NCBI RefSeq assembly: GCF_001700505.1
Contig: NZ_MAPV01000078.1
Location: forward strand, 1-61,007
DNA length: 61,007 nucleotides
Source: Streptomyces mutomycini
GTDB lineage: Bacteria > Actinomycetota > Actinomycetes > Streptomycetales > Streptomycetaceae
Direction of reading: 5' to 3'
The notes under the pieces are model-generated. The model was not told the origin of the DNA, did not search any database, and saw only the letters and a list, made by a program, of their open reading frames with translations. Below are positions 24,842 to 35,419 of the stretch, piece by piece. The number at the start of each line of letters is the position of its first letter. Position 1 is the first letter of the stretch. The translations under genes and the position numbers were made by a program.

Positions 24842-26971
24842 CTAGGACAGGGATTCCGCCTCTTCCGGAGTCTCCTTCCGGTCCCGGCTCAGGGCACCCG
24901 GCCACCAGGCGGTGCGTCCGATGTCCATGACCAGTGCGGGCACCAGGAGCGAGCGCACGACGAGCGTGTCCAGCAGGACGCCGAAGGCGACGATGAACGC
25001 GATCTGCACCAGGAAGGCGAGCGGGATGACCCCCAGGGCCGCGAAGGTCGCCGCCAGGACGACGCCCGCCGAGGTGATGACTCCGCCCGTGGTGGTCAGT
25101 CCGCGCAGTACGCCCTGCCGGGTTCCGTGGATCAGGGACTCCTCGCGGACGCGGGACATCAGGAAGATGTTGTAGTCGACGCCCAGGGCGACCAGGAAGA
25201 CGAATCCGTACAGCGGCACGGAGGAGTCGGTGCCGCTGAAGCCGAAGACGTGCTCGAAGACCAGCGAGGAGATTCCGAGGGTGGCGAGGAAGTTGAGCGC
25301 CACCGTGGCCACGAGGAGCAGCGGCATCAACAGCGAGCGGAGGAGGCCGATCAGGATGACGAGGATGATGACCAGCACCACCGGCACGATGATGTTGCGG
25401 TCGTGCTCGGCGGTCTTCTGGGTGTCGTACTGCTGCGCGGTGTAGCCGCCCACGAGCGCCTCCGCACCCGGTACGGCGTGGACCGCATCGCGCAGCCGGG
25501 TGACCGTCTCCTTGGCCGCGTCACTGTCCGCCGCGTCCTCCAGGGTGGCGTCGATGCGCACCCGGCCGTCCACGACGAAGGGTTCTCCGCCGCCGGGGCG
25601 TCCGGATTCCGTCAGCACGGAGACGCCGGCGACACCGGGGACCTCCTCGGCGGCGGCGACCACCCGGGCCGACCGGTCCGCGCCGGCGATCACGACGGCT
25701 GGGTTGCCGGATCCGCCGGGGAAGTGCCGGCTCAGGGTCTCCTGCGCCGTGACGGACGGGGCGTCGTTGACGAAGGTCTCCTTGAGGGGCACGCCCTTGG
25801 AGTTCAGCGTCGGCATGAAGGCCGCGCAGGCCAGGAGGCCGATCAGTGTGACGGCCCAGACCTTGCGCGGGGAGCGGTCGACCAGCCCCGCGACCCGCGA
25901 CCAGATTCCCGTGGAACCGGACTCGGGCTCGGTCCGGCCCTTCTTCGGGCCGGACGGCCAGTACGCGGCCCTGCCGAGCAGGACCAGGACGGCGGGCAGG
26001 AAGGTGAGAGCGCTCAGGACGGAGCACACGATGCCGATGGCACCGACGGGTCCGAGAGCGCGGTTGTTGGTCAGGTCGCTGAGCAGGAGGGCCAGCAGCC
26101 CGAGGGCCACGGTGGCGGCGCTGGCCGTGATCGGCCCGGCGGACTCACGCAGCGCTGCGCGCATGGCGGTCCACCGGTCGGGCCGCCGTACGAGCTCTTC
26201 ACGGAACCGCGCGGTGAGCAGCAGCGCGTAGTCGGTCGCGGCTCCGATCACCAGGATCGACAGGATGCCCTGGACCTGGCCGTCGACGCGGACGATGTCG
26301 TGGTCCGCCAGTACGTAGACGATCGCGCAGGAGACGCCGAGCGCGAACACCGCGCCGATGATGATGATCAGTGGCAGCAGGACGCTGCGGTAGACCAGGA
26401 GCAGGATGACGAGCACGGTCACCAGTGCGACACCGAGCAGCAGCCCGTCGATTCCCGCGAAGGCGTCCGAGAGGTCGGCCTGGGACGCGGCCGGGCCCGC
26501 GAGCCCGACCACGGTGCCCGGGACGTCTTCCACCGCGCTCCGGACCTGCGCGAGGGCGTCGGGGAGCTCGTCCCCGAGATCGGGCCTCAGCTGGACCACG
26601 CCTTGCAGTGCCTTGCGGTCCTCGGACAGGAGTGCGGGACTCACCTTGCCGGTCACCCCCGGCCCGCCCTCGACCGACGCCAGGGCGGCGGTCGCCGCCT
26701 TCTGCTGCTCCGGACCGAGCTCCCCGTCGTCCTTGTCCGACGTCCAGACCACGACGGCGGGCACGGTCTCCTGCCGGCTGAACGCCTCCTGGGCTTCGAC
26801 GACCCGGGTGGACTCGGCGCTCTGCGGCAGGAACGCGGCCTGGTCGTTGGTGGCTACCTCGCCGAGTTTCCCCGCGTAGGAGCCGAACGCGCCGCCTACG
26901 ACGAGCCAGGCGAGGACGAGGAAGACGGGAACTAGAATCAGCCGGCGAACCGGCTTCGATGCGGTGGACAT
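24842..26971 (-). CDS. MMPL-family (RND) membrane transporter
   Basis: A 709-residue exporter. ATG 26971 is chosen because AGGAG precedes it. It has the duplicated MMPL layout: a first membrane helix (residues ~12-30), an extracytoplasmic loop, five to six helices including GAATDYALLLTARFREEL, a second loop, then a second helical block including ALGVDYNIFLMSRVREE. The D-Y pair in each half forms the proton path in RND proteins. Probable substrates are lipids or lipophilic drugs. A MarR regulator sits just upstream, with its likely operator in front of this gene. Confidence 0.92.
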   Translation of the reverse strand: MSTASKPVRRLILVPVFLVLAWLVVGGAFGSYAGKLGEVATNDQAAFLPQSAESTRVVEAQEAFSRQETVPAVVVWTSDKDDGELGPEQQKAATAALASVEGGPGVTGKVSPALLSEDRKALQGVVQLRPDLGDELPDALAQVRSAVEDVPGTVVGLAGPAASQADLSDAFAGIDGLLLGVALVTVLVILLLVYRSVLLPLIIIIGAVFALGVSCAIVYVLADHDIVRVDGQVQGILSILVIGAATDYALLLTARFREELVRRPDRWTAMRAALRESAGPITASAATVALGLLALLLSDLTNNRALGPVGAIGIVCSVLSALTFLPAVLVLLGRAAYWPSGPKKGRTEPESGSTGIWSRVAGLVDRSPRKVWAVTLIGLLACAAFMPTLNSKGVPLKETFVNDAPSVTAQETLSRHFPGGSGNPAVVIAGADRSARVVAAAEEVPGVAGVSVLTESGRPGGGEPFVVDGRVRIDATLEDAADSDAAKETVTRLRDAVHAVPGAEALVGGYTAQQYDTQKTAEHDRNIIVPVVLVIILVILIGLLRSLLMPLLLVATVALNFLATLGISSLVFEHVFGFSGTDSSVPLYGFVFLVALGVDYNIFLMSRVREESLIHGTRQGVLRGLTTTGGVITSAGVVLAATFAALGVIPLAFLVQIAFIVAFGVLLDTLVVRSLLVPALVMDIGRTAWWPGALSRDRKETPEEAESLS

Positions 26972-26995
26972 GGCACTCCTGGGTCGGCCGCTATC

Positions 26996-27026
26996 TCTCA
27001 ATCATGATGTATCTCAATCATTGAGA
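26996..27026. promoter_or_regulatory. Candidate MarR operator
   Basis: TCTCAATCATTGAGA at 27012-27026 is a perfect 15-base palindrome. A second copy of the left half, TCTCAATCAT, starts at 26996, 16 bases away. The sites lie 25-55 bases before the MMPL start and just behind the marR gene. AT-rich palindromes of this kind are usual MarR targets. Confidence 0.7.
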
Positions 27027-27066
27027 TTACATGCTCCGCGAGGCGCCCCCGCACCGGCACGGCGGT

Positions 27067-27561
27067 TCAGCGTCGGGGAACCTGCATACGTGCGAGTTCA
27101 CCGTTCATCCGCGCGAGGAAACGCAGCGCGGCCTCCAGCTCCTGCGGCTCCGCCTTTGCGCGCGCGCCGGCGGCCGCCTCCGCGAGCGGCATGAAGAACG
27201 ACCGTGCGGCCGCCCTGGCTCCGGACTCGTAGTAGAGATGCACGACGCGGCGGTCGGAGCTCTCCCGCGCACGCCTGATGTGACCCGCACGCTCGAGCCG
27301 GTCCAGGCACGCGGTGACCGCACCGGAGGTCAGTCCGAGGTGTTCACGCAGCCGGCCGGGGGTCAGCGGCGCCTCGGAGTCCAGGATGGCACCGAGCGCC
27401 TGCACGTCCGTCGCGTGCAGGCCCTGCGCATGCGCGAAGGAGTGGACCATCCGGTTGATCTCGCCGTTCATCCGGCGCAGCTCCACGGCGAGGGCCTGAA
27501 GCTCCGACATCCCGGTCGCATCCGCACCAGAACCGTCGCGAGGGTCGTCTGCACTGTCCAC
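27067..27561 (-). CDS. MarR-family transcriptional regulator
   Basis: A 164-residue winged-helix repressor. The recognition region is LREHLGLTSGAVTACLDRLERAGHI (about residues 71-95), followed by the wing RARESSDRRVVHLYY. GTG 27561 has no ribosome site but TAGTAT ends six bases upstream, fitting a leaderless mRNA; ATG 27510 is an alternative. It very likely represses the MMPL exporter downstream through the palindrome at 27012. Confidence 0.88.
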   Translation of the reverse strand: MDSADDPRDGSGADATGMSELQALAVELRRMNGEINRMVHSFAHAQGLHATDVQALGAILDSEAPLTPGRLREHLGLTSGAVTACLDRLERAGHIRRARESSDRRVVHLYYESGARAAARSFFMPLAEAAAGARAKAEPQELEAALRFLARMNGELARMQVPRR

Positions 27562-27720
27562 CGCCCCATACTAGGGCGCCTGCGGCAGCAGGCCGGCCCC
27601 CTCACCCGGCCGTGGGCACCACGGTCGCCGCCGAAGTCATCGACGAGGTGGGCGACTCCTTCGAGGACGAGGAGAGCGACAAGGGCTGACGCCGGGCCGG
27701 GAGACGTCCCGCCACCTCCT

Positions 27721-27736
27721 TCTACAGTGCTGTAGA
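27721..27736. promoter_or_regulatory. BlaI/MecI-type palindrome upstream of tatA
   Basis: TCTACAGTGCTGTAGA is a perfect inverted repeat (7-2-7). TACA...TGTA dyads are typical of BlaI/MecI/CopY-family operators. It lies 85 bases before tatA. No BlaI-type gene is present in the window, so the regulator would be elsewhere. The region 27562-27720 holds no gene I can support. Confidence 0.5.
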
Positions 27737-27820
27737 TTTGGCGCGCCGCCGCGGCAATGGGGAAGTCCCGGGGCGGCGGCCGGGAGAGCACCCACACCCA
27801 CCAGGGAGAAGACAGCCGTC

Positions 27821-28060
27821 ATGTTCGGAATCAGCGAGATCGCGATCTTCCTCATCATCGCCGTCCTGATATTCGGTGCCAGGAAGCTCCCCGAACTCGC
27901 CCGCTCCCTGGGCAAGTCGGCGCGCATCCTGAAGAGCGAGGCGCGGGCCCTCAGGTCCGACGGCGTCTCCCCCACCGTCCCCTCGGAGCCGCGGGCGGAC
28001 GGAACGGACGACCCGCGCGTCATCAGGGGCACAGCCACCGAGAAGCCCGGCCCTCACTGA
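27821..28060 (+). CDS. tatA: TatA-type Sec-independent translocase protein
   Basis: A 79-residue protein: one N-terminal membrane helix (ISEIAIFLIIAVLIFGARKLPELAR), the FGxxKLPE hinge, an amphipathic helix (SLGKSARILKSEAR) and an acidic/polar tail. This is the TatA/TatE layout. ATG 27821 follows AGGGAGAAG. No tatC or tatB is next to it. It is probably a second TatA besides the usual chromosomal copy. Confidence 0.9.
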   Translation: MFGISEIAIFLIIAVLIFGARKLPELARSLGKSARILKSEARALRSDGVSPTVPSEPRADGTDDPRVIRGTATEKPGPH

Positions 28061-28181
28061 GTCCGCGCCCGCCCCGCCCCCGCAGGGGTGGGCTTCGGCG
28101 TGTCCCGGCCCCGTCGGCAAGCGGAATCCCCCGTACGGGGTACACGGTGGACGGAGGAAACACGAGCCGGAGCGAGGGGTC

Positions 28182-29693
28182 ATGGAGAGCAAGGACGAAA
28201 GCGGCGGGCTGCGGTGTCTGGTGACGGGCGCGACGGGGTACATCGGGGGGCGCCTCGTGCCCGAGCTCCTGGAGGCCGGCCACCGGGTGCGTTGCCTGGC
28301 TCGCACTCCGGAGAAGCTGCGGGACTATCCATGGGCGGGCGAGACCGACGTGGCCAAGGGTGACGTGACCGACGCCGAGTCCCTGGGCGCGGCGATGCGC
28401 GACATCGACATCGCCTACTACCTCGTCCACGCGCTGACTTCCGGGCCGGGCTTCGAGAAGACCGACCGCGACGCCGCACGGATCTTCGGCGAACAGGCGA
28501 AGGCGGCCGGGGTCCGGCGCATCGTCTATCTGGGCGGGCTCACCCCCGCCGACGTCCCCGCACACGAACTGTCCCCGCATCTGCGCTCGCGGGCCGAGGT
28601 CGGACGCATCCTGCTCGATTCGGGCGTACCGACGACCGCGCTCCGTGCCGCGGTCATCATCGGTTCGGGTTCGGCGTCCTTCGAGATGCTGCGCTATCTC
28701 ACCGAGCGGCTGCCGGTCATGGTCACCCCGAGCTGGGTGTCGACACGGATCCAGCCGATCGCCGTGCGGGACGTACTGCGCTACCTGGTGGGCAGCGCGC
28801 ACATGCCCTCCGAGGTGAACCGCACCTTCGACATCGGCGGCCCCGACGTCATGACCTACCGCGACATGATGCAGAAGTACGCGAAGGTCGCAGGGCTTCC
28901 CCACCGGCTGATCCTGCCGGTCCCGATGCTGTCGCCGGGGCTCTCCAGCCACTGGGTCGGGCTGGTCACGCCCGTACCGGCGTCGATCGCCCGCCCGCTC
29001 GCGGAGTCCTTGCGCTACGAGGTCGTGTGCCACGAGCACGACATCGCCGACCATGTACCGGACGGTCCCGGGCAGCCCTTCTCCTTCGACACGGCTCTCT
29101 CACTCGCGCTGCAGAGGGTGCGTGAGGCGAGGGTGAGCACCCGGTGGTCCTCCGCGTCCACCCCGGGCATCCCGAGCGATCCGCTCCCCACCGACCCGGA
29201 CTGGGCAGGCGGGAGCCTGTACTCCGACGTGCGCGAACTCGACGTGGACGCACCGCCCGAAGCCCTGTGGAGGGTCGTGGAGGGCATCGGCGGTGACAAC
29301 GGCTGGTACTCGTTCCCGCTGGCCTGGGCGGTCAGGGGCTGGCTGGACCGTCTGGTCGGCGGCGTGGGCCTGCGCCGGGGCAGGCGCGACGCCCAGCGGC
29401 TGAGGGTCGGGGACTCGCTGGACTTCTGGCGGGTCGAGGAGATCCAGCCCGGCAGACTGCTCCGGCTGCGCGCGGAAATGCGCCTGCCCGGCCTGGCCTG
29501 GCTGGAGATGTACGCGGAGGAGGGGAAGGACGGGCGTTCGCACTACCGGCAGCGGGCCGTCTTCCATCCGTCCGGACTGCTCGGACACGCGTACTGGTGG
29601 AGTGTGTCGCCCTTCCACGCGGTGGTCTTCGGCGGGATGGCTCGCAACATCGCACAGGCGGCGGCCCGGGGGCCGGCAGGTGGCCGACGATGA
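28182..29693 (+). CDS. NAD(P)-binding SDR-type protein fused to DUF2867
   Basis: A 503-residue two-domain protein. Residues ~10-310 are an atypical extended SDR/NmrA-like domain (CLVTGATGYIGGRLVPELLEAGH, YYLVHALTSG); residues ~345-500 form a DUF2867 domain (SDVRELDVDAPPEALWRVV ... FWRVEEIQPGRLLRLRAEM), a START-like fold. ATG 28182 follows GAGGGG. The photolyase gene overlaps by four bases. In other streptomycetes such a protein (LitQ) belongs to the light-induced carotenoid locus, so light control is plausible. The enzyme substrate is unknown. Confidence 0.88.
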   Translation: MESKDESGGLRCLVTGATGYIGGRLVPELLEAGHRVRCLARTPEKLRDYPWAGETDVAKGDVTDAESLGAAMRDIDIAYYLVHALTSGPGFEKTDRDAARIFGEQAKAAGVRRIVYLGGLTPADVPAHELSPHLRSRAEVGRILLDSGVPTTALRAAVIIGSGSASFEMLRYLTERLPVMVTPSWVSTRIQPIAVRDVLRYLVGSAHMPSEVNRTFDIGGPDVMTYRDMMQKYAKVAGLPHRLILPVPMLSPGLSSHWVGLVTPVPASIARPLAESLRYEVVCHEHDIADHVPDGPGQPFSFDTALSLALQRVREARVSTRWSSASTPGIPSDPLPTDPDWAGGSLYSDVRELDVDAPPEALWRVVEGIGGDNGWYSFPLAWAVRGWLDRLVGGVGLRRGRRDAQRLRVGDSLDFWRVEEIQPGRLLRLRAEMRLPGLAWLEMYAEEGKDGRSHYRQRAVFHPSGLLGHAYWWSVSPFHAVVFGGMARNIAQAAARGPAGGRR

Positions 29694-31069
29694 GCGTGGC
29701 GATCGTACTCTTCACGTCGGACCTGCGGCTGCACGACCATCCGCCGCTGCACGCGGCGCTCGCTTCGGCCGACGAGGTGGCGCCCCTCTTCGTGCTGGAC
29801 GACGGTGTGGAGGCCGCCGGGTTCGGCGCCCCCAACCGGCGCGCGTTCCTTGCCGACTGCCTCCGGGACCTGGACTCGGGGCTGCGCGAGCGCGGTGGAC
29901 GCCTGATCATCCGTCAGGGCGACGTTGCCGACGAGGTCGGCCGGCTCGTCGAGGAGACGGGGGCGGGCGCGGTCCACATGGCGGCCGGCGTCAGTGGTTA
30001 CGCGCAGCGGCGGGAGGAGCGGCTGCGCGAGACCCTCGGGCGCGTGGGCTGCGGGCTGAACGTGCACGACGCGGTGATCACCACGCTCGCGCCCGGTGCG
30101 GTGGTTCCCTCCGGGGCGGGCAGGGACCACTTCGCCGTGTTCACCCCGTATTTCCGGCGGTGGTCCGAGGAGGGTCTGCGCTCTCCGTTCCAGGCGCCCC
30201 GCACCGTGCGCGTACCGGAGGGCCCGGCGTCCGCGGCGCTGCCGACGCGGACCGGTCTGCGCGGCCTGTCGCCGGGGCTGGCTGAGGGCGGGGAGACCGA
30301 GGGGCGCAGGCTGTCCGCCGCTTGGCGCCGTCACGGGCTCGCGTCGTACGAGGAGCGCCACGACGACATGGCGGGCGACGCGACCTCGCGGCTCTCGCCG
30401 CACCTGCACTTCGGCACGCTCTCCCCCGCCGAGCTGGTCCACCGTGCCCGCGCCGCGGGCGGCCCGGGCGCGGATGCCTTCGTACGGCAGGTGTGCTGGC
30501 GGGACTTCCACCACCAGGTCCTGGCCGCTCACCCGGCTGCCGCCCGCTCCGACTACCGTTCACGGCAGGACCGTTGGCGCACCGGGCGGGCGGCGGAGGA
30601 CGAGACCGCGGCGTGGAGGGAAGGGCGCACCGGCTATCCGGTGATCGACGCGGCGATGCGCCAGCTGCTCCACGAGGGCTGGATGCACAACCGGGCACGG
30701 CTGCTGACCGCGAGCTTCCTCACCAAGACGCTGTACGTGGACTGGCGGGCCGGAGCGCGTCACTTCCTGGAGCTGCTCGTCGACGGGGACATCGCCAACA
30801 ACCAGCTCAACTGGCAGTGGGTGGCCGGGACGGGGACGGACAGCCGGCCCAACCGGGTCCTCAACCCGGTGACGCAGGCCAAGCGGTACGACCCGGACGG
30901 TGCGTACGTACGCCGCTGGGTGCCCGAGCTCGCTGGGATCTCCGGGCCCGCCGTGCACGAGCCGTGGAGACTGCCGGAACGGGAGCGCGCCCGCTACGAC
31001 TACCCGGAGCCGGTCGTCCAGCTGTCCGAAGGGCTGGCCAGGTTCAAGGAGGCGAGAGGGCTCGGCTGA
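29690..31069 (+). CDS. phr: Deoxyribodipyrimidine photolyase (class I)
   Basis: A 459-residue flavoprotein that splits UV-induced pyrimidine dimers using light. N-terminal antenna domain (VLFTSDLRLHDHPPLHAAL) and C-terminal FAD domain: SPHLHFGTLSP, RQVCWRDFHHQV, GYPVIDAAMRQLLHEGWMHN, RWRAGARHF-like segment and GDIANNQLNWQWVAGTGTD. Photolyase signature is complete. ATG 29690 overlaps the SDR-DUF2867 gene, so the pair is one transcript. Confidence 0.95.
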   Translation: MSVAIVLFTSDLRLHDHPPLHAALASADEVAPLFVLDDGVEAAGFGAPNRRAFLADCLRDLDSGLRERGGRLIIRQGDVADEVGRLVEETGAGAVHMAAGVSGYAQRREERLRETLGRVGCGLNVHDAVITTLAPGAVVPSGAGRDHFAVFTPYFRRWSEEGLRSPFQAPRTVRVPEGPASAALPTRTGLRGLSPGLAEGGETEGRRLSAAWRRHGLASYEERHDDMAGDATSRLSPHLHFGTLSPAELVHRARAAGGPGADAFVRQVCWRDFHHQVLAAHPAAARSDYRSRQDRWRTGRAAEDETAAWREGRTGYPVIDAAMRQLLHEGWMHNRARLLTASFLTKTLYVDWRAGARHFLELLVDGDIANNQLNWQWVAGTGTDSRPNRVLNPVTQAKRYDPDGAYVRRWVPELAGISGPAVHEPWRLPERERARYDYPEPVVQLSEGLARFKEARGLG

Positions 31070-31082
31070 GCCCGCTCCGGCC

Positions 31083-31122
31083 GAGCCGCGCGGACCCGGC
31101 GGGCCGGTCCGCGCTCCGGCTC
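31083..31122. terminator. Bidirectional hairpin between phr and the DUF1206 gene
   Basis: GAGCC...GCGGACC pairs with GGTCCGC...GGCTC around a GC-rich loop. It lies between convergent genes and overlaps the stop codon of the DUF1206 gene. Confidence 0.6.
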
Positions 31123-31963
31123 AGACCTTGCGGTAGCGGGCGTTGGCCCAGGAGAAGAGGCCGAAGGCTGCCAGCCCGAGGGCTATGAATGCGAGCAGCC
31201 ACGGGCCCGCGGGTGTCTCGGTGAAGGAGCGCAGGGTGTCGTCCATGCCCTTGGCGCGGCCCGGCTCGTGCTGGACGGCCGCAGCCACGGCGAACCCGCC
31301 CGCGGTCGCGAAGACCGCGCCCCGCACGGTGCCGCCGAAGACGCCCAGGATGTCGACGGCCTGACGGGTCTTCTTCGTCATCTCGGACATCTTCAGGTGC
31401 TTGTGGTACTTGCGGGCCAGGGCCCGGTAGGCCATCCAGAGGCCCGCGCCCGCCACCGCGGCACCGGCGATCCCCACGATCCACTGGCCGCCCGTCCATT
31501 CGAGGGCGCGTGCCGTGACGTCGTCGGTCTGGCGGTCGCTCGATCCGCTGCCGCTCCCCTTGTCACCGGCCGCGTAGGAGAGCACGGAGTACGAGACGAA
31601 GGCGTAGAAGAGGAAGCGTCCGGCGGCCATGGCCCGCTTGCCCGCCTTGTGGCCGTCGGGGCCTGCCTGGCCGAAGAGCGCCTCGGACAGGCGCCACAGC
31701 GCCATGCCGGCCAGCGCCACGCCGAGGGCCCACAGCAGAACGCTCCCGAAGGGCTTCTCGGCTATCTCCGAGATGGCACCCCCTCGGTCGGCCTGTTCGC
31801 CGCCTCCGTCGGAGAAGGCGATGCGCAGGGCCAGCAGGCCCACCAGCAGGTAGATCACTCCGCGCGCCACGAACCCGGCGCGGGCCCCGACGTCCATGGT
31901 CCGGCTGCGCGCGGCTCTTCTGGCCTGACCACGTGCGTTCATCGACAGTGCGTTCGCATTCAT
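31121..31963 (-). CDS. DUF1206 membrane protein
   Basis: A 280-residue protein with three repeated ~70-residue units, each with two hydrophobic helices: RAGFVARGVIYLLVGLLAL, AAGRFLFYAFVSYSVLSYAA, GTVRGAVFATAGGFAVAAAV. The G-x-x-A-R-G-x-x-Y/F pattern is the mark of DUF1206. Function unknown. The start is uncertain: ATG 31963 and ATG 31942 both lack a clear ribosome site. Confidence 0.85.
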   Translation of the reverse strand: MNANALSMNARGQARRAARSRTMDVGARAGFVARGVIYLLVGLLALRIAFSDGGGEQADRGGAISEIAEKPFGSVLLWALGVALAGMALWRLSEALFGQAGPDGHKAGKRAMAAGRFLFYAFVSYSVLSYAAGDKGSGSGSSDRQTDDVTARALEWTGGQWIVGIAGAAVAGAGLWMAYRALARKYHKHLKMSEMTKKTRQAVDILGVFGGTVRGAVFATAGGFAVAAAVQHEPGRAKGMDDTLRSFTETPAGPWLLAFIALGLAAFGLFSWANARYRKV

Positions 31964-32042
31964 GCACTGCCGGATGCCCCTGAAACGGCGATCAATGCGG
32001 GGACCAGGGTTCGCGAGCCCGGGGCGATCCGGACGAGAGGTC

Positions 32043-32585
32043 CTACGCGCCGTCGTCCCCCGGCTCGCCCTCGTCCGACGACGCCCGGCCCTTGGCCCGC
32101 CGGCTGACGACGGCGGCCGCGGCCAGGGCGCTGCCCGCGAACGCGAGGGCCACGACCCACGGCCGGTCGAGGACGTGTCCGGTGGCATGGTCCAGGGAGT
32201 AGCGGCCGGCACCCGTCACACCGATCGCGGCGGCGGTGAAGCCCAGGAACGCCGGGTACTCGTAGCCGCCACCCATCGCGAAGAAGCCGGCGGGGGCGTG
32301 TACGGCGACGGCCCCCGCCATCGTGCCGGCCGCGGCGGCGCCGGCCGCGGGGGTGGCGAGCCCGAGGGCCAGCAGGACCCCGCCGCCCGCCTCTCCGATC
32401 CCGGCGGCAAGGGCGCTGTGCTTCGGCGGGTCGAAGCCCATGGCTTCCATGGCCGCGGTGGTTCCCTCGATGCCCCCGCCACCGAACCACCCGGCCAGTT
32501 TCTGGCTCCCGTGGGCCGCCAGCACGGCTCCCGTACCGACCCTGAGCACGAGCAGTCCGAGGTCACGTCGGTTGATGCAGGTCAT
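32043..32585 (-). CDS. DoxX-family membrane protein
   Basis: A 180-residue protein with four membrane helices. It starts LGLLVLRVGTGAVLAAHGSQKLAGWFGG, the usual DoxX opening with the H-G-x-x-K-L motif. GGGAGAC precedes ATG 32585. DoxX proteins are linked to thiol/oxidative stress and quinone-dependent redox in some bacteria. The polar C-terminal tail (RASSDEGEPGDDGA) is not conserved. Confidence 0.88.
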   Translation of the reverse strand: MTCINRRDLGLLVLRVGTGAVLAAHGSQKLAGWFGGGGIEGTTAAMEAMGFDPPKHSALAAGIGEAGGGVLLALGLATPAAGAAAAGTMAGAVAVHAPAGFFAMGGGYEYPAFLGFTAAAIGVTGAGRYSLDHATGHVLDRPWVVALAFAGSALAAAAVVSRRAKGRASSDEGEPGDDGA

Positions 32586-32605
32586 GGGGTGTCTCCCGTG
32601 GATGA

Positions 32606-34819
<2,214 letters not shown>

Positions 34820-34852
34820 GAGCCCGGTCCTGCCGTCCCTAGGATGCAGTCC

Positions 34853-35419
34853 ATGTCACTCCCGCACGCGATCCTCACCGCCCTGCTCGAGAAGCCTTCG
34901 TCGGGCCTCGAACTGACGCGCAGGTTCGACCGGTCGATCGGCTACTTCTGGCCGTCGACGCACCAGCAGATCTACCGCGAGCTGGGCAGGCTGGAACAGG
35001 CCGGTCACATCCGGGCCCTGCCCACGGCTCAGCCGGCCCGCGGCCGGAAGAAGGAGTACGAGGTGCTGGCCGCGGGCCGTGAGGAGCTGGCGGCCTGGGT
35101 GTCGCTCGCCGAGGACCCGCGGCCCGTCCGTGATCCGCTGCTGCTGAGGATGCGGGCGGCCGCCGTGGTCGGTGCCCCGGGACTGGCCGGGGAGCTGCGC
35201 AGGCACCTGGTGCTGCACCAGCGGCAGCTGGCGGAGTATCTGGAGATCGAGGAGCGGGACTTCCCGCCGGAGCGCACTTCGGAGGAGGACCGGCTGCGCC
35301 GTCTGGTGCTGCGCGGGGGCATCGACCTGGAGACGTTCTGGACGGGCTGGCTGACCAGGGCGATCGGCGACCTGGACGGTCCGGTGGCGGGGAGCGGGAC
35401 CGGACCGGGGGCTTCCTAG
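34853..35419 (+). CDS. PadR-family transcriptional regulator
   Basis: A 188-residue regulator. The N-terminal winged helix shows SLPHAILTALLEKPSSGLEL, QQIYRELGRLEQAGHI and the wing GRKKEYEVLAAGREEL; the C-terminus (about 100 residues) is the long helical dimerisation domain of PadR subfamily 1. ATG 34853 is preferred to ATG 34844 because AGGATG lies just upstream. It likely controls fadH through the palindrome at 32734. Confidence 0.9.
   Translation: MSLPHAILTALLEKPSSGLELTRRFDRSIGYFWPSTHQQIYRELGRLEQAGHIRALPTAQPARGRKKEYEVLAAGREELAAWVSLAEDPRPVRDPLLLRMRAAAVVGAPGLAGELRRHLVLHQRQLAEYLEIEERDFPPERTSEEDRLRRLVLRGGIDLETFWTGWLTRAIGDLDGPVAGSGTGPGAS

Noticed and set aside
27592..27687. Short plus-strand frame ending in an acidic EVIDEVGDSFEDEESDKG-like tail
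   Set aside because: No ribosome site, no recognisable family and only about 25 codons; it may be a remnant but cannot be supported.
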